Counted from the first letter of the stretch, positions 1 to 7,227 are shown. The stretch is 64,000 bases of DNA from an uncultured Bacilli bacterium (GCA_934095845.1 CAKOKS010000004.1:1-64000), one strand, 5' to 3'. A program made the numbers and translations. Notes: a model not told the origin generated them from the sequence alone.

Positions 1-41
1 ACCTTACATCTCAATTATATAACATTTCTTTTTAAATAAAA

Positions 42-75
42 AGACTATTAACAAAATTTATTTTGTCAACAGTCT
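42..75 (-). terminator. Minus-strand hairpin, probable terminator
   Basis: Arms at 42-56 and 61-75 pair along 15 positions. The two A/C mismatches on the plus strand become G-U pairs on the minus strand, where the hairpin is followed by a U-rich tract (plus A-run 37-41). It therefore fits a minus-strand terminator. No minus-strand gene is visible just to its right, so the transcript it would end is unknown. Bases 1-41 are closed in all three plus frames and hold nothing else I can name. Confidence 0.45.
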
Positions 76-76
76 G

Positions 77-102
77 AGATGAATAAAAATTCATCTTTTT
101 TT
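77..102 (+). terminator. Rho-independent terminator
   Basis: Stem AGATGAAT (77-84) pairs with ATTCATCT (89-96) and runs into seven T. It would end a transcript entering from the left edge of the window and insulate the RNA/peptide module that follows. Confidence 0.7.
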
Positions 103-153
103 ATGTGTATTAAATTTTTTAGGTTCTAATTTTGTCGACATTTGTCGAGTCTA

Positions 154-181
154 TTGACAGGCAAATTTAAAACTTTATAAT
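154..181 (+). promoter_or_regulatory. Promoter of the small-peptide mRNA (copy 1)
   Basis: TTGACA (154-159) and TATAAT (176-181), spacer 16. Both boxes match the sigma-A consensus exactly. The start would fall near 188-190, at the first base of GAGAAGCAAGAG. The same boxes and spacer recur in copy 2 at 25575-25602. Confidence 0.8.
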
Positions 182-189
182 AACCACTC

Positions 190-278
190 GAGAAGCAAGA
201 GAAGATGTTTATCACATTCCAAAGAGAGGCTAAAATTCAGGTGGGTTTTGGAGAAGTTTACAAAAAAGGAGTGTGATA
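190..278 (+). promoter_or_regulatory. Structured leader hiding the peptide's ribosome-binding site (copy 1)
   Basis: UAUCACAUUCC (210-220) pairs with GGAGUGUGAUA (268-278) over 11 positions, one being G-U. This covers the Shine-Dalgarno GGAG two bases before the AUG at 281. CCAAA (219-223) can also pair with TTTGG nearby. Sequestered initiation in a long leader is typical of type I toxin mRNAs. The leader begins with GAGAAGCAAGAG (190-201), which recurs inverted at 435-446. Confidence 0.65.
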
Positions 279-280
279 CG

Positions 281-358
281 ATGAAGAAAGATAATCAAAT
301 AAGATTACTTTATTTAATCGTTTTTATATTTTTAGTAATAATATTAAAATTATTATGA
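281..358 (+). CDS. 25-residue hydrophobic peptide, candidate type I toxin (copy 1)
   Basis: The ATG follows AAAGGAG and opens 25 codons. The peptide has a short charged start (MKKDNQIR) and then a single hydrophobic helix of about 17 residues ending KLL. Size, composition, the consensus promoter, the hidden ribosome-binding site and a convergent small RNA on the other strand all match the architecture of type I toxin-antitoxin loci, whose toxins are small membrane peptides. A near-identical copy lies at 25702-25779 (H for N at residue 6, L for F at 17), so the reading frame is conserved. I do not recognise the sequence as Fst, Ldr, Ibs, TisB or TxpA. Toxicity is inferred; a regulatory membrane peptide is the alternative. 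Confidence 0.65.
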   Translation: MKKDNQIRLLYLIVFIFLVIILKLL

Positions 359-363
359 CAATT

Positions 364-449
364 AAAAAAGCATCTTTATTCTACTGAATAAGGATGCAAC
401 CGCAATATGTGGTAAGCATCAGCCTCTTAAGAAACTCTTGCTTCTCACT
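364..449 (-). ncRNA. Convergent small RNA, candidate antitoxin RNA (copy 1)
   Basis: A minus-strand promoter (TTGAAA at 484-479, 17 bases, TATATT at 461-456) predicts a start at A449. The RNA would end at the hairpin 370-381/386-397, followed on the minus strand by six U (364-369), giving about 86 nt. It is antisense to the 3' part of the peptide mRNA. Its 5' end, GAGAAGCAAGAG, is the same sequence as the mRNA's 5' end. It also carries a UUACCACA segment similar to the mRNA strand that hides the Shine-Dalgarno, so it could act on the start region by imitation. Confidence 0.6.
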
Positions 450-455
450 AAATTA

Positions 456-484
456 AATATAACATAAACTTTACAACTTTTCAA
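456..484 (-). promoter_or_regulatory. Promoter of the convergent small RNA (copy 1)
   Basis: On the minus strand: TTGAAA, 17 bases, TATATT. Copies 2 and 3 keep the same -10 box and spacer with TTTACA as the -35 box. Confidence 0.6.
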
Positions 485-493
485 CAAGTATAT

Positions 494-521
494 TTGACTT
501 TCGGGGAGGCTATGATATACT
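494..521 (+). promoter_or_regulatory. Promoter of the TasA-like gene at 553
   Basis: TTGACT (494-499) and TATACT (516-521), spacer 16, with TG just before the -10 box. The same promoter, leader and GAGGAGTTG ribosome-binding site precede the paralogue at 52501, so this is a duplicated expression unit. Confidence 0.7.
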
Positions 522-552
522 AAAAATGTAAAAGATAGAGGAGTTGTGAACA

Positions 553-1422
553 ATGAAAAGAAAATCGATTATAGCAGTTACTATACTATTATTAGCAATA
601 GGATTTGCAGCTATATCAACAACATTAATAATTAATGGAAGTACGAAAGTAGGAGAAAATACAGATGATCTTTCTGTAATATTTACTAAAGCTTCATTAG
701 ATGGAAAGAATGTATATAATTCAGTAGTAGATGATACAAAGAAAATAATTACATTTGAAACAAGTGATTTAAAAACACTTAATCAAACATCAGTACTAAA
801 TTATGAAGTAACAAATAATTCAGCAAACTATGATGCTGAAGTGCAAGTTAATTGTAAAACGAAAGAAAATACAACAGCAAAATATACAAGTATCAAAAAT
901 GAACTAAAAGGAAATGCGACAGTTATAAAAGCAAAAGAGACATTAAATGGAACATTAACAGTAACATTAAACAAAGTGGCTACAGAAGAAGTAAGAGAAG
1001 AATATGTATGTACACTTACACTTAATGCAGTAGAAAGAGATACATTAGGAGTAACAAAGCCAACATTTGTAGCATGGGTGCCAACATATTATGCTTTTGG
1101 AACGCCAACAACGGCAAGTACAACTGATTATACAACTTTGGGAAAAAATGTGGTTGCAGGTTTAGGAGAAGATGGCTCTAAAGGTGTATGTATAAATGAT
1201 AATGGATTATTTTGTATAAAATCAAATGATTATGACAATACAGTTTTAGCATTAAAGAATCATTTTAGAGAATCGGTTTGTAATGTCAATGATTCTGGCT
1301 TCGGCTGCGGCTCTGATGCGTTCCACTGCTCTGCTACTTCGAATGGCTTTGTGAGCTGCAACGATACCCCGACTCATGAGAGCTGCTATGTGAACTCTGA
1401 TGGCGCTGTTGCTTGCTACTAG
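553..1422 (+). CDS. TasA-like secreted surface protein with Cys-rich hypervariable-type C-terminus
   Basis: The 289-residue product starts with a hydrophobic export segment (about residues 5-28). Residues 29-165 form a domain with a GEN..D.SVIFTKA.LDG motif shared by five other proteins in this window, resembling TasA/camelysin beta-sandwich proteins. The first 165 residues are nearly the same as the protein at 52501. After this the sequence is unrelated: four units of the form C-x-[VI]-N-x-x-G-x-x-x-C occupy the last 90 residues. From 1291 to the stop, 37 of 43 sense codons end in T or C and none ends in A, and bases 1288-1437 are about 54% GC. That is extraordinary for this AT-rich genome and suggests a transferred or retro-copied 3' end. 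Ribosome-binding site GAGGAG, good spacing. Exact function unknown. Confidence 0.75.
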   Translation: MKRKSIIAVTILLLAIGFAAISTTLIINGSTKVGENTDDLSVIFTKASLDGKNVYNSVVDDTKKIITFETSDLKTLNQTSVLNYEVTNNSANYDAEVQVNCKTKENTTAKYTSIKNELKGNATVIKAKETLNGTLTVTLNKVATEEVREEYVCTLTLNAVERDTLGVTKPTFVAWVPTYYAFGTPTTASTTDYTTLGKNVVAGLGEDGSKGVCINDNGLFCIKSNDYDNTVLALKNHFRESVCNVNDSGFGCGSDAFHCSATSNGFVSCNDTPTHESCYVNSDGAVACY

Positions 1423-1467
1423 TCTTGCCTCCCTGGGTATCTAAAAATCTAAGATAAGATATTATTA

Positions 1468-1491
1468 AAGAAGAGAAATCTTCTTTTTTTT
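1468..1491 (+). terminator. Terminator after the 553 surface gene
   Basis: AAAGAAGA (1468-1475) pairs across a short loop with TCTTCTTT (1479-1486), followed by T residues to 1491. Confidence 0.7.
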
Positions 1492-1540
1492 GACAAATAA
1501 TTTAATACAGTTTAGTTTATTATTAAATCAGGAGATTATT

Positions 1541-2044
1541 ATGGATAAAAATAAGATTAAAAATATGAGTTATTATGAAGTTCAAAATATTTTGAATAAA
1601 GATAATGTAAATGAAGTAGAAAAACAAATATTAAAAAGAAAGTTAAGAGAATTAAACTATATAAAATCATCCTATGAACAATATGTAAATGATTTTAACA
1701 TGGTTAAAAATATTGCTAATAAATATAGAAAAAATAAAGATATTGTATCTTCTTTAAATGTTTATTTAAGTGCTTATAAAGAATTTGGTTATACAGAATT
1801 TCTTTATTATATTGGATATATTTATTATTTGCTTCATGATAGAAAAAATTCTTGTGAGTATTTATTAAGATATATAAATCTAGGTGGATATGTTCATTTG
1901 GATCGAGCATATTATTATTTAGCTATTAATAATTTAAAAGATATTAGTATTGGTAAAAGTTATTATTATCTTGCATTAAAGTATTCATCTTCTTATGGAT
2001 TAAAATTATATGATTGTAGATTTCATAGCAAAATAAAAAAGTAG
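1541..2044 (+). CDS. Hypothetical TPR-like cytosolic protein
   Basis: 167 residues from the ATG at 1541, chosen because GGAG (1531-1534) lies at good spacing. An upstream in-frame start at 1490 has no such site and falls in the terminator T-run. There is no signal peptide. The middle and C-terminus are Tyr/Leu-rich helical segments (SLNVYLSAYKEFGYTEFLYY, then LGGYVHLDRAYYYLA) with spacing reminiscent of tetratricopeptide or Sel1-like repeats. It converges on the HIT gene with a shared terminator. No family recognised. Confidence 0.6.
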   Translation: MDKNKIKNMSYYEVQNILNKDNVNEVEKQILKRKLRELNYIKSSYEQYVNDFNMVKNIANKYRKNKDIVSSLNVYLSAYKEFGYTEFLYYIGYIYYLLHDRKNSCEYLLRYINLGGYVHLDRAYYYLAINNLKDISIGKSYYYLALKYSSSYGLKLYDCRFHSKIKK

Positions 2045-2055
2045 AAATCTACTTT
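2038..2055. terminator. Bidirectional terminator between convergent genes
   Basis: AAAGTAGA pairs with TCTACTTT, with T-rich sequence on both strands. It overlaps the stop codons of the plus-strand gene and the minus-strand HIT gene. Confidence 0.65.
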
Positions 2056-2423
2056 TATTTTGTTAAAATATTAACTAATTCTTCAAAAGAAATATTATCT
2101 TTATCTTCTTTATATCTTGGAATAAGATGTAAATGATAATGTTTTACTTCTTGGCATATACCGTGATTAGTTATTAAACTAATACCATCACAATTTAGTT
2201 TTTCATATAAAGTATTGCTTATTTGTTTAGCAATTTTGTTTATATGTAATAAAGTTTCATCATCAATTGTAGTAAAATCACTTATATGTTTTTTTGGAAC
2301 AATAAGTGTATGTCCTAGAGAATTAGGATTAATATCTAAAAATACTTTAACAATTTCATCTTCAAAAATCGTATATGAAGGAATACTTCCATTCATTATT
2401 TTACAAAAAATACATTCATTCAT
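2055..2423 (-). CDS. HIT-family nucleotide hydrolase/transferase
   Basis: 122 residues from the ATG at 2423 (MNECIFCKI); a longer frame adds an implausible hydrophobic extension. The N-terminal CxxC (C4, C7) is the usual zinc ligand pair of the bacterial HIT/HINT branch. The catalytic histidine triad is present near the C-terminus as HYHLHLIPR, and GHTLIVPKKH is the typical central motif. Members hydrolyse nucleoside phosphoramidates or dinucleoside polyphosphates in the cytosol; the physiological substrate here is unknown. Length is near normal for Firmicutes HIT proteins. It sits divergently next to cotE. Confidence 0.9.
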   Translation of the reverse strand: MNECIFCKIMNGSIPSYTIFEDEIVKVFLDINPNSLGHTLIVPKKHISDFTTIDDETLLHINKIAKQISNTLYEKLNCDGISLITNHGICQEVKHYHLHLIPRYKEDKDNISFEELVNILTK

Positions 2424-2491
2424 TAATATCACCAATAATATTATAGCAATTTTTTTTATTGTTTGCATAGACTAAATTAGGAGGTATGGAT

Positions 2492-3007
2492 ATGGCCTAT
2501 TACAAAGAAATTGTTACTAAAGCAGTAATTGGTAAGGGAAAGAAGACAAAAAGTGAAGAATATGTTATAGAAACAAATGAGAAAATAGATAATGTTTTAG
2601 GTTGTTGGGTAATTAATCATAATTTTCGAGGAAATGTTTCTAATAATACGATAGTTGTAAGCGGTAATTTTGATGTTAATATATGGTATTCATACAATAA
2701 TAATTCTAAGACAAATGTTATGATCAAGAAATTTAGTTATGAATATCCAATGAATGTTAATATAAAAGAAAATGCTAGTTTAACTAAAGATTCAGAAATA
2801 ATAGTAAGGACACTTGAACAACCAAGCGTCGTTGATGTAAATATTGAAAATAATAATATTCATTTAACTATAGAAAAGCAAATGGGTGTTGAAGTTATCG
2901 GAGATACGACGGTTCGTGTAAGTGTTGAAGATACTTTTGATGATTATGAAGAAATAGAAGAAGATACTATGGAAGAGATGGATGTTACTGATGATTATTT
3001 AAAATAG
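2492..3007 (+). CDS. cotE: Outer spore coat morphogenetic protein CotE family
   Basis: 171 residues. AGGAGG (2479-2484) is seven bases before the ATG at 2492; the upstream ATG at 2486 is too close. The sequence follows Bacillus CotE throughout: YKEIVTKAVIGKGKK at the start, LGCWVINHNF, then DVNIWYSYNNNSKTNV, a TLEQPSVVDV segment and a C-terminal beta-rich part ending in an acidic tail (EEIEEDTMEEMD). In Bacillus, CotE builds the outer coat layer on the forming spore and recruits other coat proteins. Its presence, with CotY/Z- and Cse60-like proteins in this window, argues that the organism sporulates or retains remnants of that pathway. Confidence 0.88.
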   Translation: MAYYKEIVTKAVIGKGKKTKSEEYVIETNEKIDNVLGCWVINHNFRGNVSNNTIVVSGNFDVNIWYSYNNNSKTNVMIKKFSYEYPMNVNIKENASLTKDSEIIVRTLEQPSVVDVNIENNNIHLTIEKQMGVEVIGDTTVRVSVEDTFDDYEEIEEDTMEEMDVTDDYLK

Positions 3008-3028
3008 ATTGAATAAATCTATTTTTTT
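3002..3028 (+). terminator. Terminator after cotE
   Basis: AAATAGATT (3002-3010) pairs with AATCTATTT (3016-3024), with T residues to 3028. The cotE stop codon lies in the stem. Confidence 0.75.
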
Positions 3029-3123
3029 AGTATAGTGTATAAGTTAGTTTTTTTTTTGATTATTTTATGCTATAATGGACTTACGCGAAATACTTTTATA
3101 ATTTAATTAGGAGATGAATTTTA

Positions 3124-4758
3124 ATGAGTAAAATAAGAATATTCGGGCTTGGTGGCCTAAATGAAATGGGTAAAAATACCTATGTAATAGAAATAGATGG
3201 TAAAATTTTTATAATGGATGCAGGTATAAAATACGCTAATGATTCAATGTATGGAATTGATTATATTTTACCAAATTATAAATATTTAGAAGATAATAAA
3301 GATAGAATTGTTGGAGTATTTTTAACACATGCTCATCAAGAAAACATGGGTGGAGTATTTGATTTAGTTGAACATATTCCTAAAATAAAAATTTATGCTA
3401 CTAAATACACTAAAGAACTTTTATTAATGAATGGGATGAAAGAAAAGAACATCGTTGATGTTGTTGCAAATCATAAAATTGGCTTTAAAAATGTTTCAGT
3501 ATTTCCAATAAATGTAAGTCATTCTGTACCTGATGCAGTTATGTATGTAATAAACACTCATGATGGGGCTATTGTTTATACAGGAGACTTTTTAATTGAT
3601 CCAACTATGAACGGTGCTTATTCTATGGATTTAGGTAAAATTGCTTATGTTGGTAAACAAGGTGTACTTTGTTTAATGGCAGAATCAGTATTTTCAGAAA
3701 GAAAAGGACATACTTCTCCACATCATAGATTAACTGGGTGGTTTAAAGATACATTTAATCATGCTGAAGGTAGAATAATTATTTCAACATTACCAGTTCA
3801 TTTACATACTATTCAAGAAATATTTGATGCAGCAAATAACATGCATAAAAAAATAGTTGTCATGGGTAAAAGACTACAAAATATTATTAATATGGCAATT
3901 AAGAATGGATACTTAAATATTAAATTAAGTAATCTTGGAGATTTAAATGATATAAATGCTAATAATGCTATTCTTCTTGTATGTGATGATCGTGAAAGAC
4001 CATATGCAACTGTTGATAAAATAGTTAATGGAAATGATAAATTCATAACTTTAAAACCAACTGATACAGTTGTGTTTGCTGAACCTAAATATGATGCGAC
4101 AGAAAAGATATTTGTTCGTATTCAAGATGAAATAGCTATGATGGGTGCAAATGTTGTTACATTACCTAATACTTATACAATTTTACATCATGCTAGCCAA
4201 GAAGATTTAATGATAATGTTAAATCTTGTTAATCCAAAATATTATATGCCAGTTAAAGGTGAATATAGATCAATGGTTAATAATGCTAATTTAGCAAGTA
4301 ATCTTGGTATGAAATCTGAAAATATTTTATTGAAACAAAATGGTGATGTTGTAGAATTTGTTGATGGAGTTTTACAAGATAAGTTTGAAACTATTAAAGT
4401 TGACGATGTTTTAATAGATGGTAAGAGTAGTGATGATGTTGGTGAACTAGTTATTAAAGATAGAGAAATGCTAGGCGAAAATGGTATTATGCTAATAAGT
4501 GCAACATTAGATAAACAAACAAAGAAAATACTTGTTGGACCAGAAGTTACAACTCGTGGATTTATTTATGTAAAAGATTCATATGATATGATAGAAGAAA
4601 TAAAGAGAATCTCTGTTAATATAATTGAGGCAAATACAACTCCTAAATTCGTTGATTATAATCAAATAAAAAATGAAATTAGAGAAGAGTTAAGTAAATA
4701 TTTCTTAAGTGAAACCGAAACTAAACCAATGATTATAGCAGTTATTCAAGAAGTGTAA
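3124..4758 (+). CDS. rnjB: RNase J-family ribonuclease, J2-like with degenerate active site
   Basis: 544 residues, the normal RNase J length: metallo-beta-lactamase core, beta-CASP domain, and a C-terminal domain after about residue 440. RNase J enzymes act in mRNA decay and rRNA maturation, often as J1/J2 complexes. The signature HxHxDH motif reads HAHQEN (residues 69-74), so the aspartate and last histidine are replaced. The later HVSGH-type motif is replaced by LHHASQEDL. The loss of metal ligands resembles J2 subunits, which are weak or non-catalytic partners of J1. GDFLIDPT (motif III region) is retained. AGGAGATG gives a good ribosome-binding site, and an extended -10 (TGCTATAAT, 3068-3076) lies upstream. 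Confidence 0.85.
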   Translation: MSKIRIFGLGGLNEMGKNTYVIEIDGKIFIMDAGIKYANDSMYGIDYILPNYKYLEDNKDRIVGVFLTHAHQENMGGVFDLVEHIPKIKIYATKYTKELLLMNGMKEKNIVDVVANHKIGFKNVSVFPINVSHSVPDAVMYVINTHDGAIVYTGDFLIDPTMNGAYSMDLGKIAYVGKQGVLCLMAESVFSERKGHTSPHHRLTGWFKDTFNHAEGRIIISTLPVHLHTIQEIFDAANNMHKKIVVMGKRLQNIINMAIKNGYLNIKLSNLGDLNDINANNAILLVCDDRERPYATVDKIVNGNDKFITLKPTDTVVFAEPKYDATEKIFVRIQDEIAMMGANVVTLPNTYTILHHASQEDLMIMLNLVNPKYYMPVKGEYRSMVNNANLASNLGMKSENILLKQNGDVVEFVDGVLQDKFETIKVDDVLIDGKSSDDVGELVIKDREMLGENGIMLISATLDKQTKKILVGPEVTTRGFIYVKDSYDMIEEIKRISVNIIEANTTPKFVDYNQIKNEIREELSKYFLSETETKPMIIAVIQEV

Positions 4759-4777
4759 AGGAAAAAAGTTGTTTATT

Positions 4778-4906
4778 ATGGGTTATAAAGTTAATAGTAA
4801 TAGAAATGAAGTAGAAAAAGATTTAATTAAAAAATTAATGGAATGTGGAATAGAAATAAAATATCCAGAACCAAAAAAAGATGAGAAAGAAACTAAAGAA
4901 AAATAG
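4778..4906 (+). CDS. Small charged protein, 42 residues
   Basis: ATG at 4778 just downstream of the RNase J gene, with AAAGGAAAAAAG upstream as a ribosome-binding site, and its own terminator. The product is lysine/glutamate-rich (MGYKVNSNRNEVEKDLIKKL at the start) with no membrane segment. It is probably co-transcribed with the RNase J gene. No family recognised. Confidence 0.5.
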   Translation: MGYKVNSNRNEVEKDLIKKLMECGIEIKYPEPKKDEKETKEK

Positions 4907-4917
4907 TTTCTTTTTTT
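4886..4917 (+). terminator. Terminator of the RNase J operon
   Basis: AAAGAAACTA (4886-4895) pairs with TAGTTTCTTT (4904-4913), followed by T to 4917. Confidence 0.75.
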
Positions 4918-4977
4918 AAAATTTAGAAGTAAAATACATATTTATAGGGTTATATATTAGTAGAGGGTATTTAACAA

Positions 4978-5006
4978 TTGATTTAAAAAATAAAATAATA
5001 TACAAT
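4978..5006 (+). promoter_or_regulatory. Probable dnaB-dnaI promoter
   Basis: TTGATT (4978-4983), 17 bases, TACAAT (5001-5006), 22 bases before the dnaB start codon. Confidence 0.5.
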
Positions 5007-5028
5007 ATAAATTAAGGAAGTGAGACTC

Positions 5029-6309
5029 ATGAAAAATAGTTTATTACCAGCTGATACGTATACAATTATTAATCAAACTATTTTGACTGAGATAGATAAA
5101 AAAATCATTATTTCTTTATATGAACCTATTATTGGACCCATTGCTGTAAGTCTTTATTTAACTTTTTGGGCTGATCTTGATAAATTAGAATTAATGAGTA
5201 AAGATTTTACTCATCATCATTTAATGACTATTTTAAAATCAAAATTAACTGATATTGAAAATGCTAGAAAGAGTTTGGAAGCAGTTGGTCTTTTAAAAAG
5301 TTATATTAAAAGAAATGATAATATAAATGAATATTTATATGAACTTTATTCTCCACTAAGTGCAAGTGAGTTTTTAAATCATCCAGTTTTAAGTATACTT
5401 CTTTTAAATAATATTGGAGAAAATGAATATAATATTATTTTAAATAATTATAAGAAACATAATTTTAATAAAAATGATTATGAAGAAATTACTTCAAGTA
5501 TGAATGAAACATTTAAATCTGTTAATGAAAATGTATTTGAAGAAAATATTAGAAATACTAAGAAGTTAGGTATAAATATAGCAAGTTCAATTGATTTTGA
5601 GCTTTTAGAATCAACTTTACCAAAAGGACTTGTTACTAGTAAGACTTTTAATAAAAAAACAAAAGACTTAATAAATCAATTAGCTTTTATTTATAATATT
5701 GATTCTGTTAAGATGAGCGAAATAATTAGACTTGTTATTGATGAATATGGAATTATTAATAAAGATAAATTAAGAAGTGCGACTAGAAAAAATTATGAAT
5801 ATAACAATAATGGAAGTTTACCTACAATTGTTTATAGAACTCAACCGGAGTATTTAAAGAGTCCAAGTGGAGATTTATCTAATAGAGGTAAAATGATTCA
5901 TGTATTTGAAAATACTAAACCTTATGACTTTTTAAAGAGTAGAAATAAAGGTATTAAGCCAACTAGCAGAGATTTAAAAATACTTGAACATATTGCTGTT
6001 GATTTTGATTTACCACCAGGAGTTGTTAATGTTTTAGTTGATTATGCTCTTTTAGTAAATAATGGTAAAATTAATAATGCTTATATGGAAGCAATTGCTA
6101 GTACTTGGTCTAGAAAAGGTATTAAAACTGTTGAAGATGCCATGAACTTAGCTGAAAAAGGGCATAAGAAAACTGTTAAAGTTGTAAAAGAAACAAAGAA
6201 CAATGTTAATATAAATGTTCCTGCATGGATGGATAAAGACAACAAAAGTGAAGAGATGAGTGAAGAAGAGTTAAAAGAACTTGAAACTATGTTTGAAGAA
6301 TTTAGGTGA
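5029..6309 (+). CDS. dnaB: Replication initiation/membrane attachment protein DnaB
   Basis: 426 residues from the ATG at 5029 (AAGGAAG lies upstream; a GTG at 5020 overlaps that site). The layout is that of Firmicutes DnaB: an N-terminal winged-helix part (LPADTYTIINQTILTEIDKK; EPIIGPIAVSLYLTFW) and a C-terminal DnaB/DnaD-type domain near residues 310-380 (LKILEHIAVDFDLPPGVVNV, then AIASTWSRKGIKTVEDA). In Bacillus it works with DnaD and DnaI to load the replicative helicase at oriC and at restart sites. It overlaps dnaI by four bases, the conserved Bacillus order. Note that this is not the Escherichia coli helicase DnaB. Confidence 0.88.
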   Translation: MKNSLLPADTYTIINQTILTEIDKKIIISLYEPIIGPIAVSLYLTFWADLDKLELMSKDFTHHHLMTILKSKLTDIENARKSLEAVGLLKSYIKRNDNINEYLYELYSPLSASEFLNHPVLSILLLNNIGENEYNIILNNYKKHNFNKNDYEEITSSMNETFKSVNENVFEENIRNTKKLGINIASSIDFELLESTLPKGLVTSKTFNKKTKDLINQLAFIYNIDSVKMSEIIRLVIDEYGIINKDKLRSATRKNYEYNNNGSLPTIVYRTQPEYLKSPSGDLSNRGKMIHVFENTKPYDFLKSRNKGIKPTSRDLKILEHIAVDFDLPPGVVNVLVDYALLVNNGKINNAYMEAIASTWSRKGIKTVEDAMNLAEKGHKKTVKVVKETKNNVNINVPAWMDKDNKSEEMSEEELKELETMFEEFR

Positions 6310-7223
6310 TAGCTGTGGAAAAGATAAATTTATTAAATGAAACTGATAGAAAAGACTTAGAAAGAAATCTACTTAAAAGTTATGTTGAAGCTTGTAAAAA
6401 TGAAGATTTTAAAAAGTTAATTAAAAGACTTAATATAAGTGAAGATGTAGCAATTAAATATACTTCTAAATTAGAACGTACTTTAGAAGAATTAAATAAA
6501 TGTAGTAAATGTAAAAGTCTATTAGAATGTAAAAATAAAGTTTCTGGTTGTGTTTATTTTCCTAAAGAAGAAAATAATAGACTTAATTTTGATTATGTAG
6601 AATGTAAATATAAAAAAGCTTATGATAAAGAAGAGAAACTTAAAACTATTGTGTTTGATGAACCTTTAGCTATTAAAAATGCATCTATGAAAGATATTGA
6701 TTTAACAGATAAAAAGAGAAAGGAAGTTATAAAGTGGATAAATACTTTTTATAAAGAATATAAGAAAGATAAACATTTAAAAGGATTATATCTACATGGA
6801 TCTTTTGGATCTGGTAAAAGTTATTTGATTGCTGCTTTATTTAATGAACTTGCAAAAAGTGGAGTAAAATCAATTATAGTTTACTATCCAGAACTTTTAA
6901 GAAGTTTAAAAGAATCATTTAATGATGATTTTGATGAAAGAATGCAAGCTTTAAGAAATGCTGATTTACTTTTAATAGATGATATAGGAGCAGAAAGTGT
7001 TACTCCTTGGTGTAGAGATGAAATACTTGGAACTATTTTACAATATAGAATGGATTCAAAACTTCCAACATTTTTTACATCTAATTTAAATAAAGAAGAA
7101 TTATCAATGCATCTTGCAAGTACTAAAAATGGAGTAGATATTGTAAAATCAAAAAGAATTATTGAAAGAATTAATCAATTAACTGTTGATATGGAACTAA
7201 TAAGCGAGAACAGAAGAAAATAA
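6306..7223 (+). CDS. dnaI: Primosomal helicase loader DnaI
   Basis: 305 residues if started at the overlapping GTG at 6306. A GTG at 6315 sits better behind AGGTGAT, so the true start could be nine bases later. The N-terminus carries a Cys cluster (CSKCKSLLECKNKVSGC, about residues 66-82) like the zinc-binding helicase-interaction domain of DnaI. The AAA+ core has Walker A HGSFGSGKSY (164-173) and Walker B LLLIDDIGAE (221-230). It loads the replicative helicase together with DnaB. Confidence 0.9.
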   Translation: MIAVEKINLLNETDRKDLERNLLKSYVEACKNEDFKKLIKRLNISEDVAIKYTSKLERTLEELNKCSKCKSLLECKNKVSGCVYFPKEENNRLNFDYVECKYKKAYDKEEKLKTIVFDEPLAIKNASMKDIDLTDKKRKEVIKWINTFYKEYKKDKHLKGLYLHGSFGSGKSYLIAALFNELAKSGVKSIIVYYPELLRSLKESFNDDFDERMQALRNADLLLIDDIGAESVTPWCRDEILGTILQYRMDSKLPTFFTSNLNKEELSMHLASTKNGVDIVKSKRIIERINQLTVDMELISENRRK

Positions 7224-7227
7224 TTTC

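Noticed and set aside
190..446. Terminal inverted repeats GAGAAGCAAGAG/CTCTTGCTTCTC suggesting an insertion sequence
   Set aside because: No transposase, no target-site duplication at the edges, and the arms coincide with predicted transcript starts of two convergent RNAs. The RNA explanation fits better, although MITE-like spread is not excluded.
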